From: VRUE01 sp963805475
GTDB taxonomy: Bacteria; Actinomycetota; Thermoleophilia; Solirubrobacterales; 70-9
Length of the DNA: 64,000 nucleotides
Assembly (NCBI GenBank): GCA_963805475.1
Contig: CAWDUO010000002.1
Location: 62,001 to 126,000 of the forward strand
Direction of reading: 5' to 3'
Part shown: positions 8,598 to 17,768 of the stretch, piece after piece
How the letters are laid out: each line of letters starts with the position of its first letter
Position numbering within the stretch: the stretch's first letter is position 1
Translations under genes and position numbers: made by a program
The notes under the pieces: generated by a model
The model's database searches: none
Seen by the model: the letters and a program-made list of their open reading frames with translations, nothing else
Told to the model about the DNA's origin: nothing

Positions 8598-10433
8598 GTG
8601 CGTGACAGGATCAGCGAGCTGCCCGATTCCCCCGGCGTCTACCTCTTCTACGGCGCCGGCGAGGAGCTGCTCTACGTCGGCAAGGCGATCTCGATCCGCA
8701 AGCGCGTCGCCTCGCACTTCAGCGGCGGAGAGCCGCGTCTCACCTCGCGCGTCGAGCGGATCGACTTCCTCGTCACCTCGAACGAGGCCGAGGCGCTGCT
8801 CGCCGAGCAGAGCTTCATCAAGCGCCACCGGCCGCGCTTCAACATCCGCCTGCGCGACGACAAGTCCTACCCCTACGTCTGCGTCAGCCTCGACGAGGAC
8901 TACCCGCGCGTCTACTTCACGCGTGAGAAGCACCGCGCCGGCCGCGCCTACTTCGGCCCCTTCTCCAGCGCCAAGCGGGTGCGCGAGACGCTCGACCTGC
9001 TCGGCAAGCTGTTCCAGTTCCGCACCTGCGAGGGGGCGGAGCCGGGCCGCCGCTCCGGCAGCCCCTGCCTCGACTACTACATCAAGCGCTGCGGGGCGCC
9101 CTGCGTCGGCTACGTCAGCAAGGAGGAGTACCGGCGCAACGTCGAGGCGATCGTCGACTTCCTCTCCGGCCGCTACCGCCGGGTCGAGGCCGAGGAGCGG
9201 GCGAAGATGGAGGAGGCGGCCGCGGCGCGCGAGTTCGAGCGCGCCGCGATCCACCGCGACCGCCTCAGGGCGATCGAGTCGCTGTTCGAGCGCCAGCGGG
9301 TCGCCGGCGGCTCGGTCGGCACCGCCGACCTGATCGGCGTCGCCGCGGAGGGCCCCGACGCCAACGCCCAGGTCTTCCAGGTGCGCGACGGCATCCTCGC
9401 CGAGCGGCAGAGCTTCTACCTCGACAACCAGGCCGAGCGCGAGGTCGCCGAGGTCGCCGAGGAGTTCATCGGCCAGTACTACTCGGCGGCGCCGGCGATG
9501 CCGCGGACGATCGTCGTCGGCCCCTACCTGCGCGAGCGCGCCGGGCTGCTGGCGGCGGCGCTGAGCGAGCGGCGCGGCGCGCCGGTCGAGGTGCGGGTCG
9601 CCGAGCGCGGCGACAAGCGCCGCCTGCGCGAGCTGGCCGAGCGCAACGCCCGCCTCGCCCTCGACCAGGACCGGTTGCGGCGCGAGCACCGCCGCCAGCG
9701 CCGCGTCGACTCGCTCGCCGACCTGCGCGAGGCGCTCGACATGGAGGAGCTGCCGGTGCGGATCGAGGGGTACGACATCTCCAACCTCGGCGGCGAGCAC
9801 ACCGTCGCCTCGATGGTCGTCTTCGCGGGCGGCGCGACGAAGAAGTCGGATTACAGGCGATTTAAGATCAAATTCCGCCCGAAACAGGACGACTTTGCGG
9901 CGATCGAAGAGGTGCTCAGTCGCCGGGTCGCTCGCTACCTTGAGCAGATCGACTTTTCCCCGCACGACGGCAAGCGCGACGAGAGCTTTTCCGCGTTGCC
10001 TTCCTTGGTGATGGTTGATGGGGGCAAAGGTCAGTTGAATGCCGCGATGCGCGCCCTCGGCCCGTTCGTCGAGCGCGGGGTCACGGTCGTCTCGCTGGCC
10101 AAGCGCGAGGAGGAGGTCTTCGTCCCCGGCCGCCCGAGCCCGATCGAGCTCGACCCGGCCTCGGAGGCCTCGCAGCTGCTCCAGCGGGTGCGCGACGAGG
10201 CCCACCGCTTCGCGATCGAGCACCATCGCGGCCGCCGCGACCGGGCGATGACCGGCTCGGTGCTCGACGAGCTGAGGGGCGTCGGCCCGGCCCGCAAGCG
10301 CGCCTTCCTCAAGCACTTCGGCACGCCGGAGCGCTTCCTAGCCGCGACCCGCGAGGAGCTCGAGGCCGTCCCCGGCGTGCCCGGCAAGCTGGCGCGCGAG
10401 ATCCACGAGCAGCTGCACAGGACCGGCGCCTGA
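8598..10433 (+). CDS. uvrC: UvrABC system protein C
   Basis: The excinuclease subunit that makes both incisions in nucleotide excision repair. The 611-residue length is normal. The GIY-YIG domain is at the N-terminus (SPGVYLFYGAGEELLYVGKA), the UVR motif lies near 195-235, the RNase H-like endonuclease domain contains GYDISNLGGEHTVASMVVF and MVDGGKGQLNAA, and a helix-hairpin-helix pair closes the protein (LRGVGPARKRAFLKHFGT, VPGVPGKLAREI). The start is GTG 8598. Bases ~9840-10030 have visibly lower GC and different codon choice from the rest of the gene. Its TGA overlaps the rapZ ATG. Confidence 0.97.
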   Translation: MRDRISELPDSPGVYLFYGAGEELLYVGKAISIRKRVASHFSGGEPRLTSRVERIDFLVTSNEAEALLAEQSFIKRHRPRFNIRLRDDKSYPYVCVSLDEDYPRVYFTREKHRAGRAYFGPFSSAKRVRETLDLLGKLFQFRTCEGAEPGRRSGSPCLDYYIKRCGAPCVGYVSKEEYRRNVEAIVDFLSGRYRRVEAEERAKMEEAAAAREFERAAIHRDRLRAIESLFERQRVAGGSVGTADLIGVAAEGPDANAQVFQVRDGILAERQSFYLDNQAEREVAEVAEEFIGQYYSAAPAMPRTIVVGPYLRERAGLLAAALSERRGAPVEVRVAERGDKRRLRELAERNARLALDQDRLRREHRRQRRVDSLADLREALDMEELPVRIEGYDISNLGGEHTVASMVVFAGGATKKSDYRRFKIKFRPKQDDFAAIEEVLSRRVARYLEQIDFSPHDGKRDESFSALPSLVMVDGGKGQLNAAMRALGPFVERGVTVVSLAKREEEVFVPGRPSPIELDPASEASQLLQRVRDEAHRFAIEHHRGRRDRAMTGSVLDELRGVGPARKRAFLKHFGTPERFLAATREELEAVPGVPGKLAREIHEQLHRTGA

Positions 10434-11302
10434 TGCCGCAGGGCGTCGACCTCGTGCTGATCACCGGCCACTCCGGCGCCGGCAAGTCGGAGGCGATCGC
10501 CGCCTTCGAGGACGGCGGCTACTTCTGCGTCGACAACCTGCCGCCGCGGATGATCGGCGGCCTCGGCGAGCTGTTCCGCCACGAGGGCAGCGGGGTCGAG
10601 CGCGCCGCGGTCGTCTCCGACGTGCGCGGCGGCGAGTACTTCGAGGACCTGATCCAGGTGATCGACGAGCTGACCCGCGACGGCCTGAAGCCGAAGCTGC
10701 TCTTCCTCGAGGCCGACGAGGAGACGCTGCTCGACCGCTACAAGGAGACGCGGCGGCGCCACCCGCTCGCTCCCGAGGGGCGGATCGTCGACGGGATCCG
10801 CGCCGAGCGCGAGCTCTTGGCGCCGCTGCGCGCCCGCGCCGACGTGGTCATGGACACCAGCGGCTCGACCGGCGGCCAGCTGCGCCGCCGCATCGCCGAG
10901 GAGATGCTCGACGGCCACGAGGGCGGCAAGCTGGCGCTCACCCTGCTCACCTTCGGCTTCAAGAACGGGCCGCCGCGCGACGCCGACCTGACCCTCGACG
11001 TGCGCTTCCTGCCCAACCCCCACTACGTCGACGAGCTGCGCCCGCAGACCGGCCTCGACGAGGAGGTGCGCGCCTACGTCGAGTCGGGGACGCTGGCGGG
11101 CGAGTTCTACGGCCGCCTGCTGCCGCTGCTCGAGTTCCTCGTCCCCGCCTACGTGGCAGAGGGCAAGAGCCACCTGACGATCGCGATCGGCTGCACCGGC
11201 GGCCGCCACCGCTCGGTCACCGTCGCCGACCGCATCCGCCGCTCGCTCGACGGGCGCGACGGTGTCGTGGTGCGGGTCAAGCACCGCGATCTCGAGTCAT
11301 AG
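10433..11302 (+). CDS. rapZ: RNase adapter/nucleotide-binding protein RapZ (YvcJ family)
   Basis: A 289-residue P-loop protein with Walker A GHSGAGKS near residue 13, YFCVDNLPP and the family signature GCTGGRHRSV near 255. RapZ/YvcJ proteins bind nucleotides; in E. coli RapZ senses glucosamine-6-phosphate, while in actinobacteria the role is less clear. It overlaps uvrC by one base, as in most actinobacteria. There the next genes are normally yvcK and whiA, but here an ABC exporter follows. Confidence 0.94.
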   Translation: MPQGVDLVLITGHSGAGKSEAIAAFEDGGYFCVDNLPPRMIGGLGELFRHEGSGVERAAVVSDVRGGEYFEDLIQVIDELTRDGLKPKLLFLEADEETLLDRYKETRRRHPLAPEGRIVDGIRAERELLAPLRARADVVMDTSGSTGGQLRRRIAEEMLDGHEGGKLALTLLTFGFKNGPPRDADLTLDVRFLPNPHYVDELRPQTGLDEEVRAYVESGTLAGEFYGRLLPLLEFLVPAYVAEGKSHLTIAIGCTGGRHRSVTVADRIRRSLDGRDGVVVRVKHRDLES

Positions 11303-11314
11303 ACTGCATCGGCT

Positions 11315-12166
11315 TTGTCCGACCCTGTCATCTCGATCCGCGGCCTGCGCAAGAGCTACGGCGACGCCGAGGCGGTGCGCGGCATCGACCTCGAGGTCGA
11401 GCGCGGCGAGGTCTTCGCCTTCCTCGGCCCCAACGGCGCCGGCAAGACGACGACGGTCGAGATCCTCGAGGGGTATCGCAAGCGCAGCGGCGGCGAGGTC
11501 ACGGTGCTGGGCGAGGACCCCGAGCACGCCGGCCGGCGCTGGCGCGAGCGGATCGGGATCGTCCTGCAGAGCTGCCGCCTCGACCCCTACCTGACGGTGC
11601 GGGAGTCCCTCGCCCTCTACGCCGGCTACTACGCGGCGCCGCGGCCGATCGAGGAGACGATCGAGCTGGTCGGCCTGACCGAGAAGGCGGACGCCCGGGC
11701 CAGCTCGCTCTCCGGTGGCCAGCAGCGCCGCCTCGACGTCGGCATGGCGCTGATCGGCGACCCCGATCTGCTCTTCCTCGACGAGCCGACGACCGGCTTC
11801 GACCCCTCGGCGCGGCGCCAGGCCTGGGAGACGATCGCCGGCCTGCGCGAGCTCGGCAAGACCGTCTTCCTCACCACCCACTACATGGACGAGGCGCAGC
11901 GGCTCGCCGACCGGGTGACGATCATCTCCCGCGGCGAGATCGTCGCCCGCGGCACGCCCGAGGACCTCGGCGAGCGCGAGAGCCGCCCGGCGCGGATCAG
12001 CTACCGCGAGGACGGCCGCGAGGTCGCGCTGGAGACGACGACCCCGGTGAAGACGCTGAACGAGCTGACCGGGCGGGCGCTGGCGGAGGGTCGCGACCTC
12101 GAGGGGCTCGAGGTCGCCCGTCCCAGCCTCGAGGACGTCTATCTGGAGCTGACGAACCAGTCATGA
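11315..12166 (+). CDS. ABC-2 type exporter ATP-binding protein
   Basis: A 283-residue ATPase of the DrrA/CcmA-like export class. Walker A is GPNGAGKTTT (near 40), the signature is LSGGQQRR, Walker B is LLFLDEPTTG and the switch His is in TTHYMDEA. A ~70-residue C-terminal extension follows the nucleotide domain, as in drug and polymer exporters. The start is TTG 11315, eleven bases after the rapZ stop. It overlaps the permease gene by four bases (ATGA). Substrate cannot be told from sequence. Confidence 0.93.
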   Translation: MSDPVISIRGLRKSYGDAEAVRGIDLEVERGEVFAFLGPNGAGKTTTVEILEGYRKRSGGEVTVLGEDPEHAGRRWRERIGIVLQSCRLDPYLTVRESLALYAGYYAAPRPIEETIELVGLTEKADARASSLSGGQQRRLDVGMALIGDPDLLFLDEPTTGFDPSARRQAWETIAGLRELGKTVFLTTHYMDEAQRLADRVTIISRGEIVARGTPEDLGERESRPARISYREDGREVALETTTPVKTLNELTGRALAEGRDLEGLEVARPSLEDVYLELTNQS

Positions 12167-12930
12167 CCGGCATGAGCTTGGTCCTGCACCAGTTCCGCTA
12201 CGACCAGAAGGCCTTCTGGCGCAACCCGGCCTCGGTCTTCTTCACAGTCGGCTTCCCGGTGATCCTGCTGCTGATCTTCGCCACCGTGTTCGGCAACCAG
12301 ACCGTGAACGTGCGCGGCGGGATCAAGACGACGACCTACTACGTGCCCGCGATCATCACCCTCTCGGTGATCTCGGCGACGATGCAGTCGCTGGCGATGT
12401 CGCTGGTGATCGCGCGCGAGGACGGGCGGCTGAAGCGCGGGCGCGGCACGCCGATGCCGCCCTGGGTCTTCATCGCCGGGCGGATCGGCAACTCGATCGT
12501 CGTCGCCCTGCTGATGCTGGCGCTGATCGCGGCGATCGGCGACCTGCTCTACGGGGTCGGCTTTCCCTGGAGCCGCCTGCCGGCGATCCTGCTCTCGCTC
12601 GTCGTCGGCGCGGCCGCCTTCTGCTGCCTCGGCATCGCCCTCACCGCGGCGATCCCCTCCCAGGACGCCGCCGCGCCGATCGTCAACGCGCTGCTCCTGC
12701 CGCTCTACTTCCTCTCCGGCGTCTTCATCCCCGACGACCAGCTGCCCAGCGGCGTCATCCACTTCGCCGACGCCTTCCCGATCCGCCACTTCTTCGAGGC
12801 CTTCTTCGACGCCTACGTGCCCGGCGGCGCCAGCGTCTCCTGGGACAACCTCGCCGTGGTCGCGATCTGGGGGGCCGTCGGCGCCTTCCTCGCGGCCAGG
12901 TACTTCCGCTGGGTACCGCGCAGCGGCTAG
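12163..12930 (+). CDS. ABC-2 type exporter permease
   Basis: A 255-residue membrane protein with about six helices, including PVILLLIFATVFG near 35, ISATMQSLAMSLVIA, SIVVALLMLALIAAIG and AFCCLGIALTAAIP. The segment SGVFIPDDQLPSGVIHFADAFP is the usual ABC-2 (DrrB-like) motif before the last helix. It forms the membrane half of the exporter encoded with the preceding ATPase; start ATG 12163 overlaps that gene's TGA. Confidence 0.92.
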   Translation: MTGMSLVLHQFRYDQKAFWRNPASVFFTVGFPVILLLIFATVFGNQTVNVRGGIKTTTYYVPAIITLSVISATMQSLAMSLVIAREDGRLKRGRGTPMPPWVFIAGRIGNSIVVALLMLALIAAIGDLLYGVGFPWSRLPAILLSLVVGAAAFCCLGIALTAAIPSQDAAAPIVNALLLPLYFLSGVFIPDDQLPSGVIHFADAFPIRHFFEAFFDAYVPGGASVSWDNLAVVAIWGAVGAFLAARYFRWVPRSG

Positions 12931-12960
12931 CCGGCGGCCCCGTATAGCCTCCCCGCCCCC

Positions 12961-13323
12961 ATGTTGCACCACGTCCTTCTTGAGGTTTCCGATCTCGAGC
13001 GCAGCGGCGCCTTCTATGACGCCCTTCTTGCCCCGCTTGGCTGGCGACGCCATTTCGAGGAGGACGGCACGGTCGGCTGGGGGATCGCCAAGCCGGTGTT
13101 CTTCATCGCCAACCACCATGATGCCAGCCCGGGGTTTGGGCTCCTCTCCTTCTCCGGCAAGGGGATCGTTGCGGTCAAGGCGGCCTGGGAGCAGGGATGT
13201 GGGGCAGGAGGGAAGGGCGTCGGGGAGCCCGGCGAGCGTCGTTCGCACGGGTCCGGCTCCTATTCGGCGTTCCTTCAGGACCCGGATGGGTACGAAATCG
13301 AGCTAACCGTCGGCAGTGACTAG
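12961..13323 (+). CDS. VOC-family (glyoxalase/bleomycin-resistance-like) protein
   Basis: A 120-residue single-module VOC protein: LHHVLLEVSDLERSGAFYDAL at the start and FLQDPDGYEIELTV at the end, with His near 3 and Glu near 115 as probable metal ligands. Such proteins act as glyoxalases, dioxygenases or drug-binding proteins. The function here is unknown. Its codon use is less C-rich at third positions than that of neighbouring gap, suggesting a different history. It lies 24 bp before gap. Confidence 0.85.
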   Translation: MLHHVLLEVSDLERSGAFYDALLAPLGWRRHFEEDGTVGWGIAKPVFFIANHHDASPGFGLLSFSGKGIVAVKAAWEQGCGAGGKGVGEPGERRSHGSGSYSAFLQDPDGYEIELTVGSD

Positions 13324-13347
13324 TCTCGCGAGAAAGGAATCGAGTTC

Positions 13348-14352
13348 ATGGCAGTGAGGGTCGGAATCAACGGGTTTGGCCGCATTGGGCGCAATCTCTT
13401 CAGGGCGGCGCAGGCCGCGGGCGCGGACCTCGACTTCGTCGCCGTCAACGACATCACCGACACCGGAACGCTCGCCCACCTGCTGAAGTACGACTCGATC
13501 CTCGGCCGCTTTCCCGGCGAGGTCGAGGCGGGGGAGGGCTCGCTGACCGTCGACGGTGGGCAGCTGAAGGTGCTCTCCGAGCGCGATCCCGCGGCGCTGC
13601 CCTGGGGCGAGCTGGGCGTCGACGTGGTGATCGAGTCGACCGGCCTGTTCACCGGCCGCGAGGACGCCGCCAAGCACCTCTCGGCGGGGGCGAAGAAGGT
13701 GATCATCTCGGCGCCGGCCAAGGACCCCGACATCACCGTCGCGCTCGGGGTCAACTTCGAGAGCGACTACGACCCGGCCAGCCACGACATCATCTCCAAC
13801 GCCTCCTGCACGACCAACTGCCTGGCGCCGATGGCGAAGGTGCTGCACGAGAGGTTCGGCATCGAGCAGGGGCTGATGACGACGATCCACGCCTACACCG
13901 CCGACCAGCGCCTCCAGGACATGCCGCACAAGGACCTGCGTCGGGCGCGCGCCGCCGCGATCAACCTGATCCCGACGACGACCGGCGCCGCCAAGGCGGT
14001 CGGCCTGGTGCTGCCGGAGCTGAACGGCAAGCTCAACGGCCTCGCCGTGCGGGCGCCGGTGATCACCGGCTCGGTCGTCGACCTCGTCTTCACCCCGTCG
14101 GAGCCGACCGACCCCGAGGCGGTCAACGCGGCGCTGAAGGAGGCGGCCGAGGGCCCGCTGAAGGGGATCCTCAAGTACACCGAGGACGAGATCGTCTCCA
14201 CCGACATCGTCGGCGACCCGCACTCCTCGATCTTCGACGCCGGCCAGACGATGGCGATCGGCGACGGCAAGCTGATCAAGGCGGTGTCCTGGTACGACAA
14301 CGAGTGGGGATACTCCAACCGTTGCGTGGAGCTGGCGGGCAAGGTCCTTTGA
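13348..14352 (+). CDS. gap: glyceraldehyde-3-phosphate dehydrogenase
   Basis: A 334-residue GAPDH that oxidises glyceraldehyde-3-phosphate to 1,3-bisphosphoglycerate. The NAD site is VRVGINGFGRIGRN at the N-terminus, the catalytic Cys is in SNASCTTNCLAP (~153), and WYDNEWGYS is near the C-terminus. An AGAAAGGAA ribosome site precedes ATG 13348. It is the first of four overlapping glycolytic genes (gap-pgk-tpiA-gpmI). Confidence 0.98.
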   Translation: MAVRVGINGFGRIGRNLFRAAQAAGADLDFVAVNDITDTGTLAHLLKYDSILGRFPGEVEAGEGSLTVDGGQLKVLSERDPAALPWGELGVDVVIESTGLFTGREDAAKHLSAGAKKVIISAPAKDPDITVALGVNFESDYDPASHDIISNASCTTNCLAPMAKVLHERFGIEQGLMTTIHAYTADQRLQDMPHKDLRRARAAAINLIPTTTGAAKAVGLVLPELNGKLNGLAVRAPVITGSVVDLVFTPSEPTDPEAVNAALKEAAEGPLKGILKYTEDEIVSTDIVGDPHSSIFDAGQTMAIGDGKLIKAVSWYDNEWGYSNRCVELAGKVL

Positions 14353-15521
14353 GCGTCCGCGACGCCGACGTCGCGGGCAAGCGGGTCCTCGTCCGGGTCG
14401 ATTTCAACGTGCCGCTGGACGGCGGACGGGTCGCCGACGACACGCGGATCCGGGCGGCGCTGCCGACGATCGAGCTGCTGCGCGAGCGCGGCGCGGCGCT
14501 GGTGCTCGTCTCCCACCTCGGGCGGCCGAAGGGCGAGCTCGTGCCGGAGCTGTCGATGAAGCCGGTGGGCGAGCGGCTGGCCGAGCTGCTCGGGACGCCG
14601 GTCGAGCAGGCGCCGGCCGTGGTCGGCGAGGACGTGGAGACGATGGCGGCGGGGCTGAGCCCGGGCGGGGTGCTGCTGCTCGAGAACGTCCGCTTCGAGC
14701 CGGGGGAGACCGGGAACGACCCCGATCTCGCCGAGGCGCTTGCGCGGCTGGCCGACCTCTACGTCAACGACGCGTTCGGGGCGGCGCACCGGGCGCATGC
14801 GAGCACCGAGGGGGTGGCCCACCGCCTGCCGGCGTATGCCGGCCTTCTGCTGGAGCGAGAGGTGGAGGAGCTGACCCGGGTGGTCGAGTCGCCCGGGCGG
14901 CCGCTGGTCGTCGTGCTCGGCGGCGCCAAGGTGAGCGACAAGGTCGGCGTGATCGACCGCTTCCTCGAGCTCGCCGACAGCATCCTGATCGGCGGCGCGA
15001 TGTGCTTCAGCTTCTTCCGCGCCCAGGGGATCGCGACCGGGGACTCGCTGGTCGAGGAGAAGGGCGTGAAGCTCGCCGCGGAGGCGCTGAAGCGGGCGGA
15101 GGGATCGAAGTGCGAGCTGCTGCTGCCGGTCGACTTGGTGCTGGGCCGCAGCTTCGACGCGGCGACCGAGCGGCGCGAGAGCGACGGGGTCGAGGTCCCC
15201 GACGGCTGGATGGGGCTCGATGTCGGCCCGCGCACCGCCGCCGCCTACGCCGAGCGGATCGCCGCCGCCGGCACCGTGCTCTGGAACGGGCCGATGGGCG
15301 CCTTCGAGCTGGCGCCGTTCGCGGCCGGCACGCGGGCGGTCGCCGAGGCGGTCGCCGCGGCGCCGGGGACGACCGTGGTCGGCGGCGGCGACTCGGTCGC
15401 GGCGCTGAACGAGTTCGGCCTGAGCGACGATGTGGACTGGGTCTCGACCGGAGGAGGAGCGTCCTTGGAGCTGCTGGAGGGCAAGAAGCTGCCGGGATTG
15501 GAGGCGCTGGCGGATGCCTGA
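14349..15521 (+). CDS. pgk: phosphoglycerate kinase
   Basis: A 390-residue kinase transferring phosphate from 1,3-bisphosphoglycerate to ADP. Visible motifs are RVDFNVPL (~18), SHLGRPKG (~58), LLENVRFEPGE, LGGAKVSDKVGV (nucleotide domain) and GGGDSVAAL near the end. The start is taken as TTG 14349, which overlaps the gap stop (TTGA); this gives LSVRDADVAGKRVLVR, the normal N-terminus. An earlier in-frame ATG lies inside gap and is unlikely. Confidence 0.96.
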   Translation: MSVRDADVAGKRVLVRVDFNVPLDGGRVADDTRIRAALPTIELLRERGAALVLVSHLGRPKGELVPELSMKPVGERLAELLGTPVEQAPAVVGEDVETMAAGLSPGGVLLLENVRFEPGETGNDPDLAEALARLADLYVNDAFGAAHRAHASTEGVAHRLPAYAGLLLEREVEELTRVVESPGRPLVVVLGGAKVSDKVGVIDRFLELADSILIGGAMCFSFFRAQGIATGDSLVEEKGVKLAAEALKRAEGSKCELLLPVDLVLGRSFDAATERRESDGVEVPDGWMGLDVGPRTAAAYAERIAAAGTVLWNGPMGAFELAPFAAGTRAVAEAVAAAPGTTVVGGGDSVAALNEFGLSDDVDWVSTGGGASLELLEGKKLPGLEALADA

Positions 15522-16263
15522 GCGCACTCCGTACATCGCGGCCAACTGGAAGATGCACAAGACGGTCGCCGAGGCGGCGGAGTTCGTCGACGCGCTGCTG
15601 CCGCGGATCGCCGCCACCCAGCACGACGTCGTCATCTGCCCGCCGTTCACCGCGCTGACCGCCGTGGTCGAGCGGCGCTACGGCACCGCGGTCAAGGTCG
15701 CCGCGCAGAACATGCACGAGGAGGACTCGGGCGCCTTCACCGGCGAGGTCTCGGCGCCCATGTTGGCCGAGCTCGACGTCGAGGCGGTCGTCCTCGGCCA
15801 CTCCGAGCGGCGCCAGCGCTTCGGCGAGACCGACGAGGCGCTGGCGCGCAAGGTGCCGGCGGCGCTGGCCGCCGGCCTGGAGCCGATCCTCTGCGTCGGC
15901 GAGACCGAGGAGGCGCGCGACGGCGGCCAGACCGAGGGCGTGCTGGAGGGCCAGCTCCAGGCGGACCTCGCGGCGATCGAGGCGGACCGCCTGGCGGAGG
16001 TCGTGGTCGCCTACGAGCCGATCTGGGCGATCGGCACCGGCCGCACGGCGACGCCCGAGCAGGCGCAGGAGGCCTGCGCCTTCATCCGCGACGTGCTGCG
16101 CGAGCGGGGCGCCGCCGCCGACGCGGTGCGGATCCTCTACGGCGGCTCGGTCAAGCCGGCCAACGCCGCCGAGCTGCTGGCGCTGCCCGACGTAGACGGC
16201 GCCCTCGTGGGCGGCGCGAGCCTGGACGCGGCCGAATTCGCAGCTATCGTCGAAGCGGCATGA
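15514..16263 (+). CDS. tpiA: triosephosphate isomerase
   Basis: A 249-residue TIM barrel interconverting dihydroxyacetone phosphate and glyceraldehyde-3-phosphate. AANWKMHK carries the Asn/Lys pair, VLGHSERRQ the catalytic His, VVAYEPIWAIGTG the catalytic Glu, and YGGSVKP the phosphate loop. ATG 15514 overlaps the end of pgk by eight bases and gives the standard N-terminus (PYIAANWK). Confidence 0.97.
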   Translation: MPERTPYIAANWKMHKTVAEAAEFVDALLPRIAATQHDVVICPPFTALTAVVERRYGTAVKVAAQNMHEEDSGAFTGEVSAPMLAELDVEAVVLGHSERRQRFGETDEALARKVPAALAAGLEPILCVGETEEARDGGQTEGVLEGQLQADLAAIEADRLAEVVVAYEPIWAIGTGRTATPEQAQEACAFIRDVLRERGAAADAVRILYGGSVKPANAAELLALPDVDGALVGGASLDAAEFAAIVEAA

Positions 16264-17768
16264 CGGTTCCCTCGCTGGCGCTGGTCATCCTCGATGGCTG
16301 GGGGCTTGCCCCGCCGGGGCCCGGCAACGCGATCTCGCTTGCCGAGACGCCCGTCTTCGACCGGCTCTGGGACACGTATCCGCACACCGAACTGTCGGCC
16401 CAGGGCCGTGACGTCGGGCTGCCCGACGGGCAGATGGGCAACTCCGAGGTCGGCCACCTCAACCTCGGCGCCGGGGCGATCGTCAAGCAGGACCTGGCGC
16501 GGATCGACGACGCGATCGCCGACGGCGCCTTCTTCGACAACGAGGCGCTGCTCGCCGCCTGCGACCGCGCCCGCCGCGGCCCGCGCGGTCGCCTGCACCT
16601 GCTAGGGCTCGTCTCCGACGGCGGCGTGCACTCCGGCTGGGAGCACATCGAGGCGACGATCGAGCTCGCCTCGCAGGAGGGCGTCCCCGACGTCGTCTTC
16701 CACGCCTTCACCGACGGCCGCGACACGCTGCCGCACGGCGGCCGCGGGTATGTCGCCGAGCTCGAGCGCTGGCTGCGCCAGGCCGGCCGCGTCGCCACGG
16801 TCTCGGGCCGTTACTACGCGATGGACCGCGACACCCGCTGGGAGCGGACCAAGCTTGCCTACGACGCGATCGTCCACGCGCGCGGCCTGCGCGCGGCGAG
16901 CGCCGCCGAGGCGATCGAGGCCTCCTACGAGCGAGACGAGACCGACGAGTTCGTCCGGCCGACGGTGATCGGCGACTACGACGGCGCCGCCGAGGGCGAC
17001 ATCGCGATCTTCGTCAACTTCCGCCCCGACCGGGCCCGTCAGCTGACCCGCGCCCTCGCCGAGCCCGGCTTCGAGGAGTTCTCGCGCGGCGGGCCCGAGC
17101 TCGACCTGACGACGATGACCGAGTACCGCAAGGGCTGGCCCTACCCGGTCGCCTTCCCCGAGGCGCGGCCGAGCACCACCCTGGCCGAGGTAGTCTCCGG
17201 GGCCGGCGGGCGCCAGCTGCACGTCGCCGAGACCGAGAAGTACGCGCACGTCACCTACTTCTTCAACGGCGGCCGCGAGCAGGAGTGGGAGGGGGAGGAG
17301 CGCCACCTGGTCGACTCGCCGCGCGACGTGCCCACCTACGACCACAAGCCGGAGATGAGCGCCCGCGCCGCCGCCGACGCCTTCGTCTCGCACTGGTCGC
17401 AGGGCGACTACCGCTTCGGCGTCGTCAACTTCGCCAACCCCGACATGGTCGGCCACACCGGCGTGATCCCTGCCGCCGTGAGGGCGGTCGAAGAGGCCGA
17501 CGCCCGCCTCGGCGAGGTGGTCGCGGCGGTCGAGGCAAAGGGCGGGGCGTGCATCGTCACCGCGGATCATGGGAACTGCGACCACATGCTCGAGCCGGAC
17601 GGCTCGCCCAACACCGCGCACTCGCTAAATCCGGTGCCGCTGATCGTCACCCGGGAGGGCCTCACGCTGCGCGACCACGGCATCCTCGCCGACGTGGCTC
17701 CGACTGCGCTTCAGCTGCTCGGGATCCCCCAGCCGGAAGCCATGACGGGCCACTCGCTGATCGCGTGA
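16260..17768 (+). CDS. gpmI: 2,3-bisphosphoglycerate-independent phosphoglycerate mutase
   Basis: A 502-residue alkaline-phosphatase-fold enzyme converting 3- to 2-phosphoglycerate with two metal ions. LVILDGWG supplies the first metal Asp, GQMGNSEVGHLNLG the phosphorylated Ser, FTDGRDTLP and VNFRPDRARQLT bind substrate, and TADHGNCD and NTAHS hold the late metal ligands. ATG 16260 overlaps the tpiA TGA. Having GpmI directly in the gap-pgk-tpi block gives a nearly complete lower glycolysis operon. Confidence 0.97.
   Translation: MTVPSLALVILDGWGLAPPGPGNAISLAETPVFDRLWDTYPHTELSAQGRDVGLPDGQMGNSEVGHLNLGAGAIVKQDLARIDDAIADGAFFDNEALLAACDRARRGPRGRLHLLGLVSDGGVHSGWEHIEATIELASQEGVPDVVFHAFTDGRDTLPHGGRGYVAELERWLRQAGRVATVSGRYYAMDRDTRWERTKLAYDAIVHARGLRAASAAEAIEASYERDETDEFVRPTVIGDYDGAAEGDIAIFVNFRPDRARQLTRALAEPGFEEFSRGGPELDLTTMTEYRKGWPYPVAFPEARPSTTLAEVVSGAGGRQLHVAETEKYAHVTYFFNGGREQEWEGEERHLVDSPRDVPTYDHKPEMSARAAADAFVSHWSQGDYRFGVVNFANPDMVGHTGVIPAAVRAVEEADARLGEVVAAVEAKGGACIVTADHGNCDHMLEPDGSPNTAHSLNPVPLIVTREGLTLRDHGILADVAPTALQLLGIPQPEAMTGHSLIA

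Noticed and set aside
11315..12930. ABC pair considered as CcmA/CcmB of cytochrome c maturation
   Set aside because: The ATPase has the long C-terminal extension and the permease the SGVFIPDDQLP motif of DrrAB-type exporters, and they are not linked to the ccm genes.
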